From Gloeomargarita sp964481635 (lineage in GTDB: Bacteria; Cyanobacteriota; Cyanobacteriia; Gloeomargaritales; Gloeomargaritaceae), in NCBI GenBank assembly GCA_964481635.1, contig CAYZTU010000008.1:1-64000 (forward strand): 64,000 nt of DNA, in the 5' to 3' direction. Of the stretch, positions 8,697-17,644 are shown piece by piece. Under the pieces are notes generated by a model that searched no databases, had not been told where the DNA came from, and worked only from the letters and a program-made list of their open reading frames with translations. Every line of letters begins with the position of its first letter. Position 1 is the stretch's first letter. The translations under genes and the position numbers were made by a program.

Positions 8697-10328
8697 TTAT
8701 TCCTTAAATTTATAAATCTCAAAGGGAAGCTGGCAATACTCAATGCGATACCGTTCCAAGGTATCGGTGTCCAGATATTTCATGGGAGCAAAGACCAACC
8801 GTTTTTTACTGTTGGGTTTAGGCAATCCCAGTTTTTCTGCTTTATCTAAATCCAGGGCAGTAGCCCTCAAATAATTAATATCAGGCTGATAGAACAAATA
8901 AACTTCAAACTCTTTATTTTCACCAATAAAATTTCGTTCTTGATTAACTTTAGTCGGATTAAATTCATCTCCTGTGGCAGTGTAAAATACATACCTTGCC
9001 AGGTCTTCATAGGCAGGCAAACTATCCCCTTCCAAAATTGCCTGCATCTCAACGGGTTCACCCAACTCAAAAAATGAAAAACTCCCGCCTAAGCCATTTT
9101 TTAATGTTTCATCTTTTGATCTGGAAACTCCCTTAATGACTCGTCTAAGTCGCTCTGCTGTCAGCGAATTAGCATAGTCTTCCATCTCGATCAGAATAAA
9201 TCTCCTATTCCCTCCATCTTCCTGATTCAGTGCCAAAACTGCTTGTGCAGTTGTTCCTGAACCTGAAAAAGAATCTAGAACTATTGAGTCCTCATCAGTA
9301 GCAATTTGCAGTATTCGTCTTGCTAAACTAGATGGTTTTGGTGTAATAAAAACATCAGCAGATGTCTCAAAACTTAGAACTTCTAGAAGTTCCCTTTTTG
9401 CATCTTGAGTATGTCCAACATCTTTATAAAACCAGAGTGTCTGAGGAACTCTTCCTTGTTTTACCTCAGTTAAAAAGATTTTTGGTGCAGGCACATTATT
9501 ACCATCTTCGCCCCACCAAATTCTTTTGTCTTTATCCAACTCCTTCAATTTTTGCTCAGATATCCGCCAATATGATCCTCGTGGAGGACCTTCAATAATT
9601 CTTCCTCCTGGGCACTTGATTGGATACGTACCCTTGCTATAGTAGTTTCTTGCAGCTAAATTATTAGGTCGCCAAAGACCTCTAGGGTCATTGTCTGGAT
9701 TCTTATATATCTTGTCTTGTTCTTCTGTTCTAGGTAATAATGCTGCTACCCATGCATTTGAGTCTCTTGCATAAACCACAATATACTCGTGATCTTCTGA
9801 AAAATGCTTCGCACTACTTTTAGGAGCATAAACTTTTTGCCAAATCGCAGTTGTTATAAAATTTTGTTCCCCAAAAATCTCATCCATTAACATTCGCAAA
9901 TGATGGACTTCGTTATCATCAATGGAAATAAAAATCACGCCATCATCCCGCAAAAGTTCCCGTAGCAACTTGAGACGGGGCATCATCATACAGAGCCATT
10001 TGTCATGGCGTGCCAAATCTTCTTTATCAATTGGGCTATTGGCTTTTAGCCACTCCTGCATCATGGGCGAATTCACATTATCGTTATAGATCCAACCCTC
10101 ATTGCCTGTGTTGTAGGGCGGGTCAATATAAATGCACTTCACCTTGCCTGCATAGGTCGGCAGCAGTGCTTTCAGTGCCAGTAGGTTATCCCCGTGAATG
10201 ATCAAGTTATCGTGGAGGCTGATCTTGTCCGTCAGACTCGCATCAAAATTGGGCACCAAATGATGGTACTTCAGGGTAAGGTGGTGATTTTGGACGTAGG
10301 ACTTGCCCTTAAAGTGAATCGTTGCCAT
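8697..10328 (-). CDS. Type III DNA methyltransferase, Mod subunit
   Basis: Site-specific DNA adenine methyltransferase and specificity subunit of the type III system. Motif IV, IDPPYNTGN, lies at about residues 68-76, and the SAM-binding motif I, DSFSGSGTT, at about 352-360. That order (DPPY before FxGxG) is the beta class used by Mod proteins. The variable target-recognition region lies between, about 160-320. At 543 residues it is of ordinary length. It heads the operon mod-vapB-vapC-res on the minus strand. The region is AT-rich relative to the flanking genes. The recognition sequence cannot be read from the protein. Confidence 0.9.
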   Translation of the reverse strand: MATIHFKGKSYVQNHHLTLKYHHLVPNFDASLTDKISLHDNLIIHGDNLLALKALLPTYAGKVKCIYIDPPYNTGNEGWIYNDNVNSPMMQEWLKANSPIDKEDLARHDKWLCMMMPRLKLLRELLRDDGVIFISIDDNEVHHLRMLMDEIFGEQNFITTAIWQKVYAPKSSAKHFSEDHEYIVVYARDSNAWVAALLPRTEEQDKIYKNPDNDPRGLWRPNNLAARNYYSKGTYPIKCPGGRIIEGPPRGSYWRISEQKLKELDKDKRIWWGEDGNNVPAPKIFLTEVKQGRVPQTLWFYKDVGHTQDAKRELLEVLSFETSADVFITPKPSSLARRILQIATDEDSIVLDSFSGSGTTAQAVLALNQEDGGNRRFILIEMEDYANSLTAERLRRVIKGVSRSKDETLKNGLGGSFSFFELGEPVEMQAILEGDSLPAYEDLARYVFYTATGDEFNPTKVNQERNFIGENKEFEVYLFYQPDINYLRATALDLDKAEKLGLPKPNSKKRLVFAPMKYLDTDTLERYRIEYCQLPFEIYKFKE

Positions 10329-10464
10329 AACGAGATAGAACCTCTTGCTTCATAGGCTACAGGCAAATTCTGTTTCTTGACCTGGATTCAGTGATATTTC
10401 TTCAGATCATTCCTAACCCCAGACAGACAATCGTAGGTTCCTCCCCCATCAGGACCCAAACAAC

Positions 10465-11070
10465 CTAACTAGGGGGGGGACTGAGCCGCTCCCAATCCCA
10501 CGCCGCCAGGGTATCCACCGCCCAATGGCTGTGCCGTTGTACCCAGTGATAGGGCATTTGTTGCGCCACTCCAATGACCCATGCACCCACGGCTCTGGCT
10601 CGTTGGATGCTCAGTTGCGTACTTTCGGCAACCAGGGTGTGTTCTGGGTCAACCAATCCGCCGTAATCTTCTATTTCAAATTCAATAGGTAATTGGCCGC
10701 CAAGTAATGCTTGCCAATTTTGCTCCGTTTGTAGACCTAATTTATAGCCATGATCCTGGGCTTGCTGTAAAAAAACCGGGGTGTCGGGATACCAGGGCAG
10801 TTCGGGTAATGCCCCTAGTGCCTGCTGGTAGTGGGTGTGATAGTTCTGGACTAATTGGGCTAAATAATCATCACTGACCGAGCGGCGATAACTCTGCCAA
10901 ACGTGCCCCAAAAATTCCCGGTCGGAACCGCCCCGATACCAGGGATGGCGTTTGCGGGGGGCAATATTTTCCCGAATCAGCAATTCCTGTAGTATCTTTT
11001 CCCGCAGGGTTTGGTCACGGAACAAGACCCCGGACAGGGGACAAACCACCGTCGTCAGTGGAGGCACCAT
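10465..11070 (-). CDS. Degenerate HAD-like protein
   Basis: A 201-residue soluble protein resembling the beta-phosphoglucomutase-type HAD fold: a cap-like helical region (residues about 20-85), PWYPDTPVFLQQAQDHGYKLGLQT resembling the segment around HAD motif II, and GAWVIGV near the end resembling a late core strand. The catalytic DxDx(T/V) motif is missing: the equivalent N-terminal strand reads VVCPLSGVLF. Phosphatase activity is therefore doubtful. It starts four bases after the upstream membrane-anchored repeat protein ends, so the two are probably cotranscribed. The assignment is by pattern only. Confidence 0.55.
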   Translation of the reverse strand: MVPPLTTVVCPLSGVLFRDQTLREKILQELLIRENIAPRKRHPWYRGGSDREFLGHVWQSYRRSVSDDYLAQLVQNYHTHYQQALGALPELPWYPDTPVFLQQAQDHGYKLGLQTEQNWQALLGGQLPIEFEIEDYGGLVDPEHTLVAESTQLSIQRARAVGAWVIGVAQQMPYHWVQRHSHWAVDTLAAWDWERLSPPPS

Positions 11071-11074
11071 GGGT

Positions 11075-12925
11075 TTAGGGCGCGGGGCTGGCCTGGGGCG
11101 AAGGGCTAGCGGGCGGGGGTGCCAATTTGCGGATCAACTCCTGGGCACCCGCATGGGCGGGCGTGCCGGTGGGAATTTGTCTCGCCCAGTTGATGGCTTC
11201 CGTGGGATTACTGGTTTCTTGCTGTCGGGCTTGTTCGAGTAATTTGTTACTACTTTGCGTGAGCAATTGCTCCACCTGGGGTTTGATATCCCCTTGGTTC
11301 CGCAGGGGCACTGCCAGTTGGATCGCCCGCATCCAACCGCTGGGGGTATTGAGGGCGGCTTGCTTTTCCGCATCCTGGAACTGCACCCGCCCCTGCCATT
11401 GTTTGATTTGGGTTTGCGCCTGGTTGTACAATGCCCGACCGGCAGCCACCCGCCGGGCTTCATTGATCGCCCCGTTCCAATCCCCCCGGTCGGCGGCCAA
11501 TTTGGCGGCATCCAGGTAGGGCTGGTCTTGCAGGGTTTGCAGGCGGGTCTGCCATTCCCGCACCCGCTCCTGCGCCCGGGAGTAGAGGGCACGGCTGGGG
11601 CGAATCTGCTGGGCTTCGGCGATGGCACTGGTGTAGGCGGCAATGGTGGCGGGGGCGGCCAACCCCTCGGCTCGGGTCAAAATCGGGCTGTCTTCGGCAA
11701 TTTGAATCTGATTTGTCCAGCCATCCGCCTCCGACTGCGCCCGGTTCCAGAGGGGATTGTTGCTGGGAATTTGCCGCACCAGGGCAATGGCCTGGTTCCA
11801 GGCGGCCACCGTGCGGCCACTGGCGACTTGGCGGGCTTGATTCAAAAGATTTAGGGCTACGATGGTCTGCTGCCAGGTTTCGATTTGAATTTGCGCCTGA
11901 TTATACAAAGGACGGCTGGGGTCGAGGGTCTTGGCCTTGGTAATGGCCGCCTGATACCCCGCCACCGTGTCATTCCAGGTTTGGGATTCCGCCTCCGCCA
12001 GCAGGGTAAAATCCGCCACCTCTTCCTGCAAATTCACATCCGCCGGCACCTGTTGCGCTGCTGCTAAAGCTCCCGCCAGGTTCCGTGCCCGGAGTTGCCG
12101 CATGGCCGCCACATCCAAAATATCCCGTGCCCAGCGTTGGTATTTGGCTTGGGCTTGGTCAAACAGATAACTATCCTTGGGAATGTCCTTGGTTTTAGCC
12201 ATCGCTTCGAGGAGTTGTTGCACCTGCCCCTGTTGCGCCAACCCCTCCGCCTGCTCCAAAATCGTGGCTTCCTGGCGGGTACGCAAAATCATCCGGCTTA
12301 GCTCCTGATAGCGAGCCGTCTGGGCGTAGGATTCGTTAATGGTGGGGAGAATGCTGGCCTGCGCCATCGCCGTGCGCCAGTCCCCCTTCCGCAAGGCCGC
12401 CTCCGCTTCCTCATAAATGCGGGTCACCTCCGTCCAGCCCATTTGCCACTTGCGGAGTTCCTCTTGCGCCAATTGCGCCGCCGCTGTACCCGGAGGGATT
12501 TTTTGGGTAATGCTGATGGCCGCCTCCAGATTCCCCGCCTGTACCTGTTCGTTGGCTAGAGCCAGCAAATCCATCGCCCACGTGTTGATAAACCGGTCAA
12601 TTTCCGCCCGTTGGGGATGCTCCGGGGGCAAATCCGCCACCAGGTTAATCGCCCGCTCCAACCCCGCCACATCCTTAGTTTTGGCCGCTTCCTGGGCGCA
12701 ATACAGGCGATTGGCGACGGAAGCCGTGGGTAGGAATAAATTATTGCACTTGGGAAAACTGGGCAGGCGCAACATCAAAATCACCGCCCCAAACCCCACC
12801 AAGCCCGACACCAGCGCCGTCCCCGCCACCAACAATGGCCAACGATCCAACCAGGAAGATGGCGATGCCACCGTCACCGGTTGGGTTTCCGGGGTAATTA
12901 ACTTGGGGTCAGGGGTGGGGGTCAT
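11075..12925 (-). CDS. Membrane-anchored helical repeat protein
   Basis: I do not recognise a named family. The 616-residue protein has a short proline-rich N terminus, one membrane span at about residues 31-52 (LLVAGTALVSGLVGFGAVIL) and then a long alanine/glutamine-rich helical region. That region repeats units built around (A/S)RALYxxAQxxIxxWQ, seen at least as SRPLYNQAQIQIETWQ, SRALYSRAQERVREWQ and GRALYNQAQTQIKQWQ, spaced about 55-110 residues apart, which suggests a TPR-like or coiled scaffold. The C terminus is a Pro/Ser/Ala tail. It shares an operon with the HAD-like gene and is divergent from the glycosyltransferase gene. An envelope-associated scaffold role is inference. Confidence 0.7.
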   Translation of the reverse strand: MTPTPDPKLITPETQPVTVASPSSWLDRWPLLVAGTALVSGLVGFGAVILMLRLPSFPKCNNLFLPTASVANRLYCAQEAAKTKDVAGLERAINLVADLPPEHPQRAEIDRFINTWAMDLLALANEQVQAGNLEAAISITQKIPPGTAAAQLAQEELRKWQMGWTEVTRIYEEAEAALRKGDWRTAMAQASILPTINESYAQTARYQELSRMILRTRQEATILEQAEGLAQQGQVQQLLEAMAKTKDIPKDSYLFDQAQAKYQRWARDILDVAAMRQLRARNLAGALAAAQQVPADVNLQEEVADFTLLAEAESQTWNDTVAGYQAAITKAKTLDPSRPLYNQAQIQIETWQQTIVALNLLNQARQVASGRTVAAWNQAIALVRQIPSNNPLWNRAQSEADGWTNQIQIAEDSPILTRAEGLAAPATIAAYTSAIAEAQQIRPSRALYSRAQERVREWQTRLQTLQDQPYLDAAKLAADRGDWNGAINEARRVAAGRALYNQAQTQIKQWQGRVQFQDAEKQAALNTPSGWMRAIQLAVPLRNQGDIKPQVEQLLTQSSNKLLEQARQQETSNPTEAINWARQIPTGTPAHAGAQELIRKLAPPPASPSPQASPAP

Positions 12926-13014
12926 GCCAACGGGGGTTAGGCGTTATACATTAGGCATACTTTACATTATTGTGACAGCAACACCCGGATTTTGTCCCTG
13001 GTTGGGGTAAAAAT

Positions 13015-14091
13015 GTGCTGAATTTATCATCCCCGCTGCGTATTTTGTGTGTTTCTACCCCCGTGGGAGCCTTGGGTTCCGGCTTGGGGGGTGGGGTGGA
13101 ACTGACCCTAGCGAATTTAGCAACAGCACTGCAAGGCCGGGGGCATCAGGTCACTGTTATTGCGCCCGCCGGTTCGAGCGTAGCGGGGGTGCCGGTGCTG
13201 GCGGTGCCGGGGGTAGCCCAACCCATTGCCCAACAGCAAGACCGCCGTGACCCGGTGACTATGCCCAGCGGCGGGGTTTTGGGTCGGATGTGGCAAGTGG
13301 CACGTACCCAGCCCTGGGATGTGGCGATTAATTTCGCCTACGATTGGTTACCTCTGTACCTCACGCCTTTTTTTGACCGCCCGGTTTTGCACCTGGTCAG
13401 CATGGGTTCCCTGGTGGATTACCTGGATGAGATGCTTGCCCAGATCGCCCGCACCACCCCGCACCGGCTGGCGATGCACACTCGGGCGCAGGCCATGACC
13501 TTTGGCTCGGAAATTGCCCAAGCGACCACCATCATCGGCAACGGACTGGATGTAAGCCGGTATGAATTTTGCCCGCAACCGGAACCCGCCCTGGGCTGGG
13601 TGGGTCGGATTGCCCCGGAAAAAGGTCTGGCCGATGCCCTGACCGTAGCCCGCCAGACCGGCTACCCCCTGCGGATTTTCGGCACGATTGCTGACCCGGA
13701 TTACTGGCGGCAAATTGGCACCCAATTCCCGGAAGCTGCTACTTATTACCGGGGATTTTTAAGCACAAATGAATTACAGAAACAACTCGGTTCCTGTCTT
13801 GCCCTCCTGGTCACGCCCCACTGGGTGGAAGCCTTTGGCAATGTGGTGATGGAAGCCCTGGCCTGCGGGGTGCCGGTCTTGAGCTACGACCTGGGCGGCC
13901 CGGGGGAATTGGTGCGCTCCGGGGCAACGGGCTGGCTGGTGCCGCCGGGGGATCGGGAGGCCTTGACGCAGGCGGTGGCACGGGTGGGGGAGATTGACCG
14001 CAGGCACTGTCGGCGGGTGGCCGAAGCGGAATTTTCCCTGGCCGCCTTCGGAGAACGGGTGGAACAATGGTTGCGCCGAAATCAGTCTTAA
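13015..14091 (+). CDS. GT4-family glycosyltransferase
   Basis: A GT-B fold glycosyltransferase of 358 residues. The N-terminal domain has the glycine-rich loop GALGSGLGGGVELTLANLA typical of GT4. The C-terminal domain has the donor-site EX7E pattern in EAFGNVVMEALACGVPVLSY followed by GGPGELV. The acceptor and sugar donor cannot be predicted; envelope polysaccharide or glycolipid synthesis is the usual role. The start is GTG 13015; the upstream 89 bases form the divergent promoter region shared with the repeat-protein gene. The M16 peptidase gene follows directly. Confidence 0.85.
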   Translation: MLNLSSPLRILCVSTPVGALGSGLGGGVELTLANLATALQGRGHQVTVIAPAGSSVAGVPVLAVPGVAQPIAQQQDRRDPVTMPSGGVLGRMWQVARTQPWDVAINFAYDWLPLYLTPFFDRPVLHLVSMGSLVDYLDEMLAQIARTTPHRLAMHTRAQAMTFGSEIAQATTIIGNGLDVSRYEFCPQPEPALGWVGRIAPEKGLADALTVARQTGYPLRIFGTIADPDYWRQIGTQFPEAATYYRGFLSTNELQKQLGSCLALLVTPHWVEAFGNVVMEALACGVPVLSYDLGGPGELVRSGATGWLVPPGDREALTQAVARVGEIDRRHCRRVAEAEFSLAAFGERVEQWLRRNQS

Positions 14092-14171
14092 AATCAGTCG
14101 CCACCAGCCCCGGGGTGCCCAAGGAGGAAACCAGGGGGTATGATAGTAAAGGTATTACAGTAGCAGTTGGC

Positions 14172-15461
14172 ATGTTTGCACCCACCGAGCCGGCCATTCA
14201 CGAGAGCGAGTCCCTCGGTTTAGCCCAACCCCCCACGGTTCAGGTTTTAGCCAATGGTGCCACCGTCATTGCCCAGCGGATGCCGGGAGCAACGGTGAAT
14301 TTCTCCCTCTGGATGGGGTGTGGTTCCCAGCACGAGCCGGATCAATACAACGGCATGGCACACTTTTTGGAACACATGGTCTTCAAGGGCAACGACCGCA
14401 TTCCTTTGGGGCAGTTTGAGCAACGGGTAGAACGGGTGGGGGGGATGACCAATGCGGCCACCAGCCAGGAATATACCCAGTTTTTTGTCACCACTGCGCC
14501 CCAGGATTTCCCGGAGGTGGCACCCCTGCTGATTGACCTGGTGATGGCTCCAGGGTTGGCTGCCGAAGAGTTTCAGCGGGAACGGCAGGTGGTGTTGGAG
14601 GAAATTCGGCGGGCGCAGGATGTGCCCCAGCGGCGGTTGATGCAGCGGGTATTGGAACTGGCCTTTGCCGGTTTGCCCTACGCCCGTCCGGTTTTGGGGC
14701 CGGCGGAGGTGGTGGCGCAGTTGACCCCGGCTGCGATGCGGCAATTTCACCAACAATGGTACGGCCCGGAACGGTTGACGGCGGTGGTGGTGGGGGATTT
14801 GGCCGTGGAGCGATTGCTGGAGGTGGTGGTGCCTGATTTGCAAAACCGGCACGGCGGTGACGTGGCACCCGGTTGCCCCTTTCCCAACCCGGTCTGCACG
14901 TTCCTGCATCAGGAAGAGCTGGTTGATGACGTGCAACAGGCTCGCCTAGTCCTTTCCTGGCGAGTGCCCGGTTTGACGGATTTTAATACGGTCTGTGCCC
15001 TGGATGCCCTGGCGATGATTTTGGGGCAAGGTCGTACCAGCCGTTTGGTTTGGGAACTGCGCCATGAGCGGGGGTGGGTCACGGGAATTACGGTACAAAA
15101 TATGAGTTTTGTCCATCAGGGATTGTTCTGGATTGGGGTACAAGGGCCAGCGACCCATCTACCGGCGGTGCTGGAGTTGATTGGGGAACACATGGCTCGC
15201 CTGAGTACGGAACCGATTGGGGCAGTGGAACTGGGACATTTGCGGCGGCGGGTCGCCAGCCGGTTTATCTTCGCCAACGAAACCCCGGCGGAACGGGCGG
15301 GACTCTATGGCTATTACCAAACGGTATTGGGGGATATTAGTCCGGGGTTGGGCTATCCCGGCACCGTCGCCAGCCTGCAAGCCAGTGTCCTCCAACAGGT
15401 CGCCCAAACCTATCTCACCCCGGCCTTGATGGGTCAGGTGGTCATGCGTCCCCAGGGCTAG
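14172..15461 (+). CDS. M16-family zinc peptidase (processing-peptidase-like)
   Basis: A pitrilysin/mitochondrial-processing-peptidase-like metalloprotease. The inverted zinc motif HFLEH is at residues 64-68, and the third ligand glutamate is at position 144 in VLEEIRRAQD, which fits the HxxEH-x75-E pattern. At about 429 residues it is a single-unit M16B protein. The frame is open back to an ATG at 14067 inside the glycosyltransferase gene; I prefer ATG 14172 because the intervening stretch looks non-coding and holds a TATGAT box at 14139-14144. The substrate is unknown. Confidence 0.85.
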   Translation: MFAPTEPAIHESESLGLAQPPTVQVLANGATVIAQRMPGATVNFSLWMGCGSQHEPDQYNGMAHFLEHMVFKGNDRIPLGQFEQRVERVGGMTNAATSQEYTQFFVTTAPQDFPEVAPLLIDLVMAPGLAAEEFQRERQVVLEEIRRAQDVPQRRLMQRVLELAFAGLPYARPVLGPAEVVAQLTPAAMRQFHQQWYGPERLTAVVVGDLAVERLLEVVVPDLQNRHGGDVAPGCPFPNPVCTFLHQEELVDDVQQARLVLSWRVPGLTDFNTVCALDALAMILGQGRTSRLVWELRHERGWVTGITVQNMSFVHQGLFWIGVQGPATHLPAVLELIGEHMARLSTEPIGAVELGHLRRRVASRFIFANETPAERAGLYGYYQTVLGDISPGLGYPGTVASLQASVLQQVAQTYLTPALMGQVVMRPQG

Positions 15462-15508
15462 GGGATTGGCGATTTTTTCCCTTGCGACCCACCCCTGGAG
15501 GTGTTAGC

Positions 15509-15545
15509 TTAGGGAAATAGGGGGCAATGACCGGCCATTCCCTAA
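15509..15545. other. Inverted repeat upstream of sufC
   Basis: TTAGGGAA at 15509-15516 is repeated as TTCCCTAA at 15538-15545, a perfect 8-bp inverted repeat with a 21-base loop, in the spacer between the M16 peptidase and sufC. It could be a terminator-like hairpin or an operator. It does not obviously match the known SufR operator (CAAC-N6-GTTG), so I do not assign it. Confidence 0.35.
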
Positions 15546-15600
15546 CTCTTTTGGATACGCTGATTTTTTGTTATCGAGTTGTTGCTATCTAGGTGGTTGG

Positions 15601-16389
15601 ATGACCGTTGCTGTTGTACCAGAAATGACCACGCAAGCCCTGTTAACCATTCGGGAATTGACCGCAGAAATTGACGGTATACCCATCTTGAAAGGGGTGA
15701 ATTTAAGCGTACAAACCGGCGAAGTCCATGCGATTATGGGGCCAAATGGTTCGGGCAAAAGCACGCTTTCTAAGGTTTTGGCGGGGCACCCCGACTACAC
15801 TGTTACGGGCGGGGAAGTTTGGTATCGGGGACAGGATTTATTGAGTTTAGCTCCGGAGGAACGGGCGCATTTGGGGGTATTTTTGGGTTTTCAGTATCCC
15901 CGCGAAATTCCGGGGGTGACGAATGGGGATTTTCTACGCCTCGCCTACAATACCCGCCGCAAAGCCCAGAATTTGCCGGAGTTGGATGCTTTAGATTTTG
16001 ATGATTTAATTCAGGAGAAATTAGCGATTGTGCAAATGGATAGTGCGTTTTTATCCCGCAGTGTCAATGAGGGTTTTTCGGGGGGAGAAAAGAAGCGCAA
16101 TGAAATTTTGCAAATGGCCTTGCTGACCCCGGAATTAGCCATTTTAGATGAGACGGATTCCGGTTTAGATATTGATGCGTTGCGGATTGTGGCCGGGGGG
16201 ATCAATCAATTAATTAATCCCAGTAACGGGGTGATTTTGATTACCCACTACCAGCGGTTGTTGAACTACATCCAACCCCAGTTTGTGCATGTGATGGAGG
16301 GGGGGCGGATCGTCCGCACCGGCGGGCAGGACTTGGCGCAGGAACTGGAAACCCGGGGGTACGATTGGTTGCGTGGCGATGGGGATTGA
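15601..16389 (+). CDS. sufC: FeS assembly ATPase SufC
   Basis: ABC-type ATPase of the SUF iron-sulfur cluster assembly scaffold, acting in the cytoplasm with SufB and SufD. Walker A GPNGSGKST is at about residues 47-55, the signature is FSGGEKKRNE and Walker B is LAILDETDSGLD. The ATG at 15601 gives a 262-residue protein of normal length; an in-frame TTG further upstream is less likely. It is the first gene of sufC-sufD-sufS and overlaps sufD. The usual first gene, sufB, is not upstream here: the preceding gene is an M16 peptidase. Confidence 0.95.
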   Translation: MTVAVVPEMTTQALLTIRELTAEIDGIPILKGVNLSVQTGEVHAIMGPNGSGKSTLSKVLAGHPDYTVTGGEVWYRGQDLLSLAPEERAHLGVFLGFQYPREIPGVTNGDFLRLAYNTRRKAQNLPELDALDFDDLIQEKLAIVQMDSAFLSRSVNEGFSGGEKKRNEILQMALLTPELAILDETDSGLDIDALRIVAGGINQLINPSNGVILITHYQRLLNYIQPQFVHVMEGGRIVRTGGQDLAQELETRGYDWLRGDGD

Positions 16390-17644
16390 GGTGGCGGCTT
16401 GGCTCACCGGACGGACAACCCACGGGGAGGCGACGTTTCTGGCGTGGCGGGATCGGGCGTTAGCACAGGTGGAACACCCCCATTGGCCGCTCCTAGACCG
16501 GGAAGCTTGGCGGGGGACGGATGTGCAAGCGGTCTTGACCACGCCGTTTCGGTTAGCCCAGACCTATGACCGGGAGCGGTTAAACGCAGAACTGACCCCC
16601 GAGTTGCCCGACCATCTCGCCTTGGTCAACGGCAAACTGGCGGCGCACGGGGAACTGCCCCTTGGCCTGAGTTGGGGCGATTGGCAGGATTTATCCCCTG
16701 CGGAACGGGAATCTCTGGGGCAGGGTCTGCCCTCGGATGGCTTCACCGCCTTGAACCAGGCCACCGTTCCAGGGGTAACTGTGGTACGGGTGATGGGAAA
16801 TCCCATCCAGCCCTTGCACCTGCTCCACCAGGCGCAGGCGGGGGATGCCCCGGTACTGGCCTGTCCCCGTTTTGTGGTGTGGCTGGCACCGGGAGCCAGT
16901 TTGACGCTGGTGGAGGAATACGTCAGTACCGGTACCTGCTGGACAAATGCGGTGACGGAGATTCATCTCGGCCAGGGGAGCCGTTTAGAGCATTTCATCA
17001 TCCAGCGGGAATCCCTGCAATCCGCTCATCTCCTGCGCCTGGGGGTGCATCAGAGCCAAGACAGCCATTACACCCTGCGGACGGTGAGTGCCGGGGCGGG
17101 GTGGAGTCGGTGTGAACCGCTGGTTTACCAGGCGGGGACGGGCACATTTACCCAACTGCGGGGGTTGAGTTTGGTGGGGGGGCGGCAACATACGGATATG
17201 CACAGTGTCATTACCCATGACCATCCCCACGGTACCAGTCGTCAGCTTCACAAATGCGTGGTGAGCGGCCAGGGTCAGGCGGTTTTTCAGGGCATGGTGC
17301 GGGTGGCTCCGGTGGCGCAGTTGACCGATGCGGGGCAACTCAACCAGAATTTGCTGTTATCGAAACAGGCTCGGGTGGACACCCGCCCCCAGTTGGCGAT
17401 TCAGGCGGATAATGTCAAATGTACCCACGGGGCGACGGTGAGCGATTTAGACCCGGAGGCGTTGTTTTATCTGCAAAGTCGGGGGGTAAATGGGGAAGCA
17501 GCTCGGTCACTGTTGGTAGCGGGATTCACCCAGGAATTGCTGCGGGAAATTCCCTTCCCGACCCTGCGGCATCGTTGCCAAATCTGGATGGAGTATTTAA
17601 CCGCATATTACCCCTCCCCAATTCCCTTGGAGGCGACCCCATGA
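16379..17644 (+). CDS. sufD: FeS assembly scaffold protein SufD
   Basis: SufD partners SufB and SufC in iron-sulfur cluster assembly. The roughly 421-residue product has the beta-helix core of the SufBD family, with typical blocks such as GQGSRLEHFIIQRES, HTDMHSVITHDHPHGTSRQ, HKCVVSGQGQAVFQG and DNVKCTHGATVSDLD. ATG 16379 overlaps the end of sufC by 11 bases; GTG 16373 is an alternative. Its stop overlaps the sufS start (ATGA), so the three genes are translationally coupled. Confidence 0.93.
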   Translation: MGIEVAAWLTGRTTHGEATFLAWRDRALAQVEHPHWPLLDREAWRGTDVQAVLTTPFRLAQTYDRERLNAELTPELPDHLALVNGKLAAHGELPLGLSWGDWQDLSPAERESLGQGLPSDGFTALNQATVPGVTVVRVMGNPIQPLHLLHQAQAGDAPVLACPRFVVWLAPGASLTLVEEYVSTGTCWTNAVTEIHLGQGSRLEHFIIQRESLQSAHLLRLGVHQSQDSHYTLRTVSAGAGWSRCEPLVYQAGTGTFTQLRGLSLVGGRQHTDMHSVITHDHPHGTSRQLHKCVVSGQGQAVFQGMVRVAPVAQLTDAGQLNQNLLLSKQARVDTRPQLAIQADNVKCTHGATVSDLDPEALFYLQSRGVNGEAARSLLVAGFTQELLREIPFPTLRHRCQIWMEYLTAYYPSPIPLEATP

